Both the position numbers and the translations under genes were made by a program. Positions 55,122 to 64,000 of a stretch of DNA of 64,000 nt are shown one piece after another (within the stretch, counting starts at the first letter, position 1; each line of letters opens with the position of its first letter). The notes beneath the pieces are model-generated. The model was not told the origin of the DNA, searched no databases, and saw nothing but the letters and a program-made list of their open reading frames with translations. The DNA comes from Diploscapter coronatus (Eukaryota; Nematoda; Chromadorea; Rhabditida; Rhabditidae), in assembly GCA_964036155.1 (NCBI GenBank), contig OZ038423.1:44717249-44781248 (forward strand). Reading direction: 5' to 3'.

Positions 55122-58100
55122 ATGGGCTCGTGGTTACATAGGAATTCGGTTTTCGATGCATCCCACAAGTCTGGGGTATGCTAATTAAAAAAAAACAAAC
55201 AAAAAGAAAATTAGGCTCATTTTAAAGTTTAGGTAAAAATAGCCAACGATCATGGCATGCATTGGCTAATGGCAGGGATCTTTATTATCGGTGATATGGC
55301 GAGTCTTTGCATATTTAAAATTTAAGAAAAGAAATCAGGGCTTCGATTAAAAATCTTGTCAACGATCGAATACTCGGGACGGAGTAAAGAACGACGATTT
55401 GATGCATGAAAATTAGCTCACTGACTAGAACCCAATAACTAGGTTTAGTCGATTCAACGAATGACTTTGACGATTATTTGTAAATATGCAATCCACGCTT
55501 TGCATTTCGAATTTGTGCACTAATTACTTTGTCTCAAGTTATCGGTCATTGACAAGACATGACATCCTGAAAAATGGCTCTCACATCATTCTCCTTGCCA
55601 AACTCAAAAACTCGAAAACATCATGATAAGCGCACACGAAGTAACTGTGTTTGTTAAAGTTTTTGAGGCGCCATAAAAAATTTTTCCAACGATAAATATA
55701 AACATAACTTCCCTACAAAAATTTTATCACGAGGATAAAATTATATGGGTAGTCGCTGATAAAAAGTTTAATGACAAACTAAAGCTCAACTTTTCGGGCT
55801 TATCGAAGAATTGTGCATACCACGTGCAAATTATAAACAAAACATGCTAGAAGGATGTGCAATAAATAACTTGATCTCTGAGTAATTAAGTATTAATTAC
55901 TTAAGTAGTCGTTTAATTACTATATTTTCATATTTTAGATGGGTGGAGGCATGATTGCCTTGCCGATCGCTATGAGCAATACAGGTAAGGGTCCAAAGTA
56001 GGAAATATAAATTAAAGACAATAAATTTCATCAAAACTTTACACCTTTAAAGAATTTTGGATGTTAATATGACGTCGGCTTTCATTCAAACTTATACAAA
56101 AATTTAGGGTGCTTTATTAAAACTGTATCGTTAATTCATTCGGCGAGGATTATTATTAGAGAAATAGTTCTTACAAAATGAATCGCAATACCGCAAAATC
56201 CAAAATAGGAGTCCATGGATTTCTATTTTTCGATCCTCGAAATTTCAAAAATTTAACTTTTTCAAATCGCCACAACTCCTCATCGAATGACTGTAGTCAC
56301 TTCAAATCAAGACTGAATACCCTCTATACACTATAAAACACTTTCTGAGATGATCTGAATTGGGTAATGGGTAGGTCTGGCATTTGGGGAAGGGCTTCTA
56401 ATTTAGAGATTCTACGGTATGTGCAAAAGTAATAGGATACTCTTGACATTTGAAATAATTACTCATTCCCCGATAGCTACTATAAAATAAAATAAATTGA
56501 CACAATTTAGGACTCGTCGCCGGTCTGATCATTCTTCTAGCCGCCTCTATCTTCTCCGCCTATACCGGAATTCAGCTGTCCGAAAATTGGTGCATGATGC
56601 AAAGACGATGGCCAGAAGTCTATCAGGTACTATATTCAATTCACTTAACCTTAATCTAAACTCGAAATAAGCAAGAATGTTGGAACGTTTTTACATTTTA
56701 AACCCGGAATTAAGTTAAGTTTGATATTGGATAATTATGAATATGCTTTTAGAAAGAGATCTGCCGAAGGCCCTACCCTGAAATGGCCTACCGTGCATTC
56801 GGAGAGAAGGGACGTTTTTTAGAATCAATCAACCTCTCCATCACTCAATTCATGATCGCCACAGTGCTCATACAGCTGTGTGCCAGGAATTTGACCACTT
56901 TGGTGAGCACTTCGATTTTGAGTACGAAAAACATGGATGCTCTATGATATAAAGCACGATCTTCATGTATTAAATTATATTGACTAACTAATTTGATAAA
57001 CGTTTAGAAGCTTGCACTGATTTTAGATTTTAAGTTTTAGACTTTGATAAAGTTCAGATTAACGTCTTCTTCAAAACGCACATCGAATTCTGCGTTTTCA
57101 TAGTCGTTGTTGTCGTTATCGTGTGGCCCTTCATCATGCTTAAAAGCCCCAATGATTTCTGGTTCGTCAACTTAATCTGATCACCTGTAAATGGTATCGG
57201 CTAGTCATCGTCGTCGGTTCTCTTTCTCGTTGCTGTTTTTCTATACATCTTAGTCTTCCTATACGATGATGATACAGCCGATGGCATATGAAGGGAACCT
57301 AACTTATCCTTAATTTTTCGTTGATCTTCGAAGTTCAGGCCCGCCGCTTGCCTAGCCGCTGCCTCGTCAATCCTAGCTGCTTGTCTCATGGTTGTCGGAT
57401 CCAGCATTGACATGCAGGAGTGTCGGAAGGTGAATAACTTAAATTGAGCATCAAATATCTGGCGCTGTATAAAATATGGATATTCGATCCTAGCTTCATC
57501 ATAGGAAAGATAAATTGATACTGTACAGTCTTGATCGAAATTTATATTTGATAAAATTATTAAATTCCAGGAAATCGCCTACCCCGAAGTGACCTTCAAG
57601 AACTTCTTCTTGGCATACGGAACGATCGTTTTTGCGTTTGGTAAGAAAACAGTTTATCCTCATAAAAATCGAGGCAAATTGGAAACAGCATAAGATCATA
57701 ATACGAGAGATATGGTAAAGTGGAGCGTGGAAAAATTACTGCCCATAAGATCTCCTCTACCATATCATGATTTGTGTGATGATGTCGTACGGTTTCCAGA
57801 AAGTCAAAATGAAGTATTTCAGGTGGTCATGGAGCGTTCCCTTCCTTTCAAACTGACATGAGAAAGCCCTATCACTTCAATCGATCCGTCATCTACAGCT
57901 ATCTGCTAATCACGTTCTTCTATTTCCTGATCCCTGTCGTCGGGTTTGAAGCCTACGGAAATTCGATGGTGGATACGATCATTCCTTCGATTCAGGTAAC
58001 TTTCGAACTTTAAGCTAATTTCTTCATCTTAGGCATCAGTCCATCATTATATCGACGTTTGATTTTAGATAACATTTTTCGAAACATAACTTTTTAATAT

Positions 58101-59710
58101 TATATCTCAGGTATTGACATTTAGTCATTCTTTTGTCCTAGAACTAGAATCTTCAAATGGAACTTTTTAGCGTGATTTTTTCCAATTTTATAGACTACAT
58201 GGATCTCGCAATCTGTCAATATCCTGATTACTCTCCATGTAATGCCTACAGTCATAATCGTCTTCTCGCCTTTGTCTCAGCAGGTTGAAGAATGGACGCG
58301 GGTTCCGCAAAGTAGAAACTGTTCATCATTACCTACTTAATTTAATCACTTTAGGTTTCGGCATAAGACGAGTAATCGTCCGAAGCGTCTTATTAGGTGC
58401 ATCCCTCTTCGTCGCCTTGTCCTTGCCGAATTTTGGAATTTTCCTCGATTTGGTCGGAGCCACAACAATTTCTCTCGGAACCATGATCTTACCGGCGGTG
58501 TTCTGGATGTTCATCAAGGCATCGGAGAAAAAGCGGAACCACATGATCCAAAACGGACAGCTGTCGAAAGGGGCTCCGGATGATCAACACGCGTCTATCA
58601 TGGAGTAAGAATGTTTTAATAAGATCTGGACATCTTATAGCACACGAGAGACTGAATGTGTTAGGTCTCGTTAAAATCCAAAAGCAAACCAATTCATCTA
58701 GCCTTTCCTATCTCACTTATCATTTGCTAGTTCTGTAGGTAGAGAGCGCAAACTCCACCCCCTCGGCAAATGCGCGACATTTAGCAAAAAGTGATAGTGA
58801 GGGAACCCCTAAATTAGGAAGCAAGTCATGTTTAGAGCGTGAAACCATAAAAAGACGTAGTCTAGATCAGCAATAAATCCCATAAACCGTTGTGTGCCAA
58901 AAACCAGCTCAGAGTTTTGCTGTGCAAAACTGCAAACAGTTTGAAGTTCGGAAAATGGTAGCCATTTCGGTCACAAACGATCTGTTATTTTACTTTTCCC
59001 TCTAAAATCCTATTTTGGTTAGAATACATCATTTTAAACAAAAAGCAACTGCGGAATTTGGGTTTCGTGAACCAGTTGTCAGTTTGTGTTCCTAGCTTTA
59101 GGATTGTTAAATGGCATGATAGACTAATAAAATTAACTAACTCTGAAATTTTAGCATCTGGCGATTCATAGACAAGAAGATCATCATTTGGAATATCCTT
59201 GTTTTAGGTGCGCTTAATTTTTAACTTGAAAAACACTTCGTTAAATTTTAGCTTTCGGAATTAGCGGTGGCATATGCTCTACATATTCCGCAATCACAGA
59301 ATTCGCCGGTGCCAACTTTGAGGCGCCGTGCTATGTTAATTGGTTAGTTAAGTTAAATTTTAACATGGGATAAAACCACGTCAACTAAATGTAGCTTGAC
59401 TCCAATGCAAGTTTCATTCAATAGTAAAAAAGAAGTTTAGAATTGAATGAAGTTTATAGCTAGTGCTATTATTTTTCAGCTTAAATTTTAATTTCTGCTA
59501 ATTTCTAAATTGTTAGTCGCACTAATTTTACCATTTACAATCATGAAGCTAATGCATGTCATTTAAATTAAAATACTAATTTTTAGGATCAAAAACGGAA
59601 TCCACATGCAGGGTGCCAGCGGAGGTTCGGTTAATTGTTGTGGTGGTTACAAGAACGTTTCCGTCTACCATCTTGATCCCAGTAAAATCTGCTCCATCCA
59701 TAAAAATTAG
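55122..59710 (+). CDS. Amino-acid transporter of the AAAP/SLC32-36-38 type
   Basis: Fourteen exons (55122-55175, 55233-55298, 55939-55984, 56511-56626, 56753-56902, 57058-57161, 57339-57429, 57571-57640, 57823-57995, 58194-58320, 58355-58604, 59155-59207, 59252-59342, 59587-59710) give 504 residues with about eleven membrane spans. Family hallmarks are GDMMGGGMIALPIAMSNTG at the first span, FKNFFLAYGTIVFAFGGHGAFP, and VGFEAYGNSM followed by SVNILITLHVMPTVII. Members move amino acids or related solutes with protons or sodium across plasma or lysosomal membranes; the substrate cannot be told. Exon 2 supplies GMHWLMAGIFIIGDM, needed for span 1, and requires a GC donor (ATG|GCGAGT at 55298/55299). 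The C-terminus is Gly/Cys-rich (GGSVNCCGGYKN). The gene converges on fox-1. Confidence 0.85.
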
Positions 59711-61089
59711 CTTATTTAAAATTTTGAAATTATTTTTATCTTTTCTAAAAAAAATCGCATTGAGTACGAGTATCTGTGAATGTTACTTTAAAATTTTTGA
59801 TTTTTTTTTTAAATGTTCATATTTCAATCTTGTAATGAATAATGTGCACACCCTTGTTATAGATTAATGTTTATCGTTTTGATTTAAGTATATTTCTGAA
59901 ATGCAATATTTATCATGACTTGTGTGATTGTATATATTTGAATGGATTCAATATCATGAATAAGCCGATGATTTAAAAAAGTATTTTTTCCTCAAATTTT
60001 TATTGAAATTGGGTTAAGCACCAAAATATACGAAATCGACAACCGATGAATGAAAAAGAAGTGGGAGAAGGAGAATGATAATTCCGCCACACCAATGAAA
60101 ACATGATAAAATAATCAGAAAACAAGGAAATTTTAGATGTGAGATCCCTTGATAAAGAAAATCGATAGTGATATTTTACCAAGTCCCGAAAATCTGAGGA
60201 TTTTTCAAACCTTCAAATTACTTAGGACTTCAAATTGATATTACTCAGAATAGGTGATATTAGGAAATTTCTGGCTTAAAAGTTTCATAGAATAAGAAGT
60301 GATTAGTGCGAATCATAAACAAAAGAAAATTGCTTAAATCTGTAGGTAAGTCATGGAAAATTACGTGGGGTAAACATCGAGAATTCAAATTTCCCAGAGC
60401 CTGAATAAAAACGGTGATTTGTTAAAGTAGATGGTTTTCGAAGTATGATTAAAGGTTGATGATAATGATTATTGAAATAATGATTAAAGTCGTTTTAGAA
60501 CCCAGAATATTCGAACAGAAAGGTAAAAATATGAATTTTTCAAGATGTATTCTCAAAAATGATACATTTAAAAAGTTTGTAAAGGTAATCCTGAAAAATT
60601 CGTTCAAACCTACACAACAATTTATGGTAAAGTCTCACAAAAGTATGGGAATCATTTTAGAGAGAAAAGTACAAATTATAAAACAAACATAAGACAAAGC
60701 CTTCGATATTAATTAAGCTCGCACCAAAATATCGTGAAACGAACCTAGTAGTTAAAAAAATGAAATGAAGTATTGAACTTTTAAAAGAATTCAGAATTAG
60801 AGAAAGGAAAAATTTGGGCATATTGCTTGTTAAAAATAACCAATAGATTTGTTTGGTTTTTTTTCTAGAATTCCAAATCTATCAAAGTTATTCATCGTTA
60901 CTGACATATCAAAATCGTTTCAATTTCAACTACACAGAAGAATCGGGAATTTTGGCTAACTATTCAAGACTTTCGTCAAAACTTTACCGATGGTTTACAA
61001 AATGTCAAAATTTACATCATTTGCCAAAATTACTATTTCAAACAAGGGGAAAACCAGCGACTCTGAATTTCGCAGTTCGTGATTTCCGA
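59711..61089. other. Convergent 3' region between the transporter and fox-1
   Basis: AT-rich with no supported exon. The frames at 60456-60692 and 60853-61185 are chance or shadow fox-1's last exon. Candidate minus-strand poly(A) signal: TTTATT near 59999, about 1.1 kb beyond the fox-1 stop. Confidence 0.45.
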
Positions 61090-63142
61090 TCAGTACGGTG
61101 CGAATCGGTTGATTCGGAGTGCGGGGTTGACCTGGTAGGAAGGCATCGCTGCGGTCAGAGCCTGGCCGAGGTATTGTTCGCCTAAACTTGCAGCAGCTGC
61201 TGCCGTAGCGACGGAAGTCGGAATTCCGCGGCCTGAAAGTTCTGAAAATCACAGATTTTAAATCGTTCACAATACGCCAGAAAATATTGGGCGTTTGGAC
61301 TTGGAATTTGAAATATTGAATTTTTGAGGTAAGCTTTGAAATTTTCAAGATTCAGAATATTTTTATCAGAAATAATCTAAGATAGATTCAGTGTCTATCT
61401 TTAAAATTTCAATTTTTACTCGTAAGTTTAAAAATTCTACATTTTTTCCAAAAATCTAACCAATTTCAATCGTTTGTCTTCATAGCGGTACAAAAAATAC
61501 TAAATTTGTAAATTCCAAGTCCCAAACAACTCATTTTTAAATGCTACCTGCAGCAGCCTGAGCCTGTGCTTGTGCCTGGGCGGCGGCCAGTTGGAGACGG
61601 GTCTGCTCGTTCATCAGCATCGCCGCAGTGGCTGGGTCCGCACTCGCGGCATAGGCCTGCAAATTTGTATTATTTTTCAAAATTTATGATTTTATGAAAC
61701 TATTTCCAACTCGACTAAAACTAGTCCGACAAACTACACAAAGTGCATGTACTTTTCAAATGTATGATCTATCCGGGTTTTCAAAGTGATGAATATTTAT
61801 CTCTGAACTTTAACATTTTCTAGGCTTGAATCTGTACCTTTTTTGCAAATGATCATTTTGAAGAAATATCATTGAATAGAAAAGCATTTTTTCATATTAT
61901 TTTTTAAAATAAGCTAGATTAACAATAATTTAGGGCTACCTGATGCAATCCCTGGGCGGCAGAAGCGTGAGGCAGTTGAGCTTGCGCGAACAGGAGTTGT
62001 TGGGCCTTAAATTTTTAAATTTTAGAATTATATCATTAAATCGTTTATAACTTTCAAATTTGATATAAGTTGCAGGAGAAAAATCTCGACAGCATCATCG
62101 ATAATGCTTTTTGGTTGTTGACTTTGGTTAAGGGAATATTCAATTGGAGTATTCGAACCTGAATTTGGGGCAGGGTGGTAGCCTGTGAGAGTCCGGCCAT
62201 GGGGATGGCTGCCTGAGGGATGGCTCCGACCAGACCGAGTTGTCCTCGCGACGCGGCCAGCAACTGCGGTTGGACCAGGGAATTGCGAAGCAACAGGTTG
62301 CGGGAGAGCTGAGAGATAATCATAATTAGGTTTCCTTTTCACGTTTACTCAAGTTTTTTTTTTTTACTAATTCAGATAATGCCAATGATAGTAAAATATT
62401 ACTTCTTTGACCAAAATCCTCGTTTTTAAATTTCCCATGTAATCTTTGAAAATTTAAATAATTGCGCTTCAACTTTACCTGAGCCTGTAGAAAAGCATTG
62501 TTTTGTGCAGCGATAGCGAGTGGGTTCAGGGGGTCCAGGATTCCGGCTGAAATTGAAAATGCCAATTTTCTAAAAAGAAATCACTTATACCTCCGGGAGG
62601 TTTGGCTTTCTTGGTGTGGATTCTGGCGGTTGCGCAGTTGACCTCGACTTTTCTGCCCTCGACCATCGTTCCGTTCAGTTCGGCACGAGCACGCTCAGCA
62701 TCCGGGGCCTTCTCCATCGTCACGAAACCAAAGCCCTAAAGTTTAGATATTTTTAGATAGGCTTTAAAAATTTAATTGATCAATGTCTTCGAAATTCTTA
62801 TGTTCAAGAATGGATAAATCTGAGCTTCGATTAGTTCTACAAATTTTCTTCATTCTTATCTTTGAAGTTATTATGCTCAGGCTTTGAATGACTGATTATT
62901 TATTTATAAGCTTCAAAAATTCCCCTATCGAAATACGAACATTTTCTTTTAGTGGAGCAAGAATATGGGTCCCTCTAAAATGATCAAGACTGAAGACAAT
63001 ACCTTGCTTCCCCTCTCATTGAAGATAATCTCCACATCGCTGACGGGGCCGAACTTCTCGAACATGGCCTTGAGGTCCGGATCGCGGAATCGGAACGGAA
63101 TGTTGGACACGTGAAGGCGTTTTGGAGCCTGGTTCGGGTCCG
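61090..63142 (-). CDS. fox-1: RBFOX-family RNA-binding splicing regulator (5' part outside the window)
   Basis: Seven minus-strand exons are visible (63003-63142, 62591-62735, 62479-62546, 62159-62308, 61940-62005, 61548-61656, 61090-61232). They encode the last ~272 residues, with the stop at 61090-61092. The RRM is unmistakable: RNP2 [15 protein letters not shown], then [19 protein letters not shown] (RNP1 KGFGFV) and [23 protein letters not shown] proteins bind (U)GCAUG in introns to control alternative splicing. In C. elegans fox-1 is also an X-signal element that represses xol-1. The C-terminal half is Ala/Gln/Leu-rich ([23 protein letters not shown]) and ends in [12 protein letters not shown]. 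Two RRM residues differ from vertebrates (VTM for [11 protein letters not shown] for EVNNATAR). The first visible exon begins in mid-codon behind a TTTTAG acceptor, so upstream exons lie beyond 64000. asd-1 is the alternative paralogue. Confidence 0.9.
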
Positions 63143-64000
63143 CTAAAATTCAGATTTTGCCAAAATGATCAAATTAGCTTATTTGTTAAAGCCGATCTTC
63201 ACTGAAAATAGCATAATTTTATGTCAAAATATAAAACGAACTTTCAATGAGAATCAGCTCTTCTTTAAATATTTTTGGTTTAGATCAAATCTGATGATAT
63301 TAGAGAAACTAAACGAATATCATGTTTGGCATGACACAAAATGATGCTTTGTCATATCTCACATTTTCTTTGACACCCACCACTTCCCAATACTATTTCC
63401 ATCGAGGAAATGGTATCGTGGAGTGAGAGGTGGAAAAGAATTCAGAATTGCGATTGCAGAATGCGGCACAGTCAAAAACGAAAGATATCTCGGAAATGAT
63501 GATGCCAAATAGGGTAGGAGGGAATGGAAATCAATCAAACAGTGCCCAGCCAAATATAAGGAAAAATGGTGGATATATGAAATCTCGCATGAACTGGAAT
63601 TTCGTATATCCGAAATGATAAAATACTCCTTTTCGATTTTAAGTATGACAAATATCGTTATCATTTCAAGATATACGAGACCCCTTGCAGTACTTTTCTA
63701 TAACTGGGAAATAAATCCTCCAAAGATAAGTGCTTTTCTCCCAAAGCTGGGAATAAAGTACTCATTTTGGGAAGAAATTGCTCCCAGTACTTTCCTAAAG
63801 GATTTAGTGCTCTTGCATAGTTCATAACTTTCTTTCATCAAAATTCGATAAGCCATGATCATGTCATAACGCAACCCTAGCAGTAAATGCCTACAGAAAA
63901 CCACCGAAATCGGTCAAAAATGCGGTTTTTAGAATTGTGGAGAAAAAGTGGAATTTTTTAAGCTTCTCGAAATCATTTGGGACGTGTCTAGTTAAGGTTT
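63143..64000 (-). other. Probable fox-1 intron
   Basis: No coding exon seen. Being upstream of an in-phase acceptor, this should be intron. It contains a cluster of related words (AAGTACTCATT, CCCAGTACTTT, CTCCCAAAGCTGGGA) at about 63685-63800, which look like a decayed inverted-repeat element and share AAGTACTCATT with the element near 51277. Confidence 0.5.

Noticed and set aside
57201..57413. Antisense frame with an acidic/basic tail (TRKRTDDDD)
   Set aside because: It overlaps intron and exon 6 of the transporter on the other strand; the sense exon is supported by frame and family.

Overview
The window is eukaryotic and almost certainly from a nematode. It is AT-rich, and its genes are split by mostly short introns with GT donors and the strong nematode acceptor TTTCAG/TTTTAG. 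Products are closest to nematode families: a SUN-domain UNC-84 type protein, an astacin with a C-terminal ShKT domain, an HMX homeobox gene like mls-2, and fox-1. I joined exons by hand. In every complete model the summed exon length is a multiple of three and no stop interrupts the frame, so most coordinates should be close to right. UTRs are not resolved.

Layout, left to right. 1-1.56 kb: no gene seen. 1.57-2.38 kb (+): small secreted, possibly neuropeptide-like protein. 2.79-6.87 kb (+): ADA2, the SAGA-type histone acetyltransferase adaptor. 7.43-7.68 kb: a 250-bp hairpin element. 7.82-10.18 kb (+): multi-pass HGSNAT-like acyltransferase. 10.2-13.85 kb: gene-poor, with a second hairpin. 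13.85-17.34 kb (+): CTP:phosphoethanolamine cytidylyltransferase. 19.86-28.14 kb (+): a 26-exon UNC-84-like SUN protein. 29.03-33.23 kb (+): secreted astacin metalloprotease. 33.2-39.3 kb: a 6-kb gene desert in front of the homeobox gene. 39.34-45.22 kb (+): mls-2/HMX, with an intron-bearing tRNA-Thr inside one intron. 46.60-50.29 kb (-): V-ATPase subunit B. 50.3-55.1 kb: divergent intergenic region. 55.12-59.71 kb (+): amino-acid transporter. 61.09 kb to beyond the window (-): fox-1 RNA-binding protein, 3' part only.

The genes are ordinary monocistronic neighbours rather than a pathway. From memory, the C. elegans homologues pcyt-2, unc-84, mls-2, vha-12 and fox-1 are X-linked, so the window may come from the X or the ancestral X linkage group. 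This is an inference.

The most unusual signals are: (1) nine related repeats in the region of the SUN protein between its main hydrophobic segment and the SUN domain, in which every second repeat is split at the same codon, so that each exon carries a two-repeat unit; (2) a homeodomain with Trp instead of Phe at position 49, paired with Phe at position 56; (3) an astacin whose signature HExxHxxGxxHE ends in HT, preceded by tandemly duplicated TPEEV exons; (4) a tRNA-Thr gene with a 27-nt intron nested in mls-2; (5) a GC-AG intron needed to complete the transporter; and (6) several long inverted repeats.
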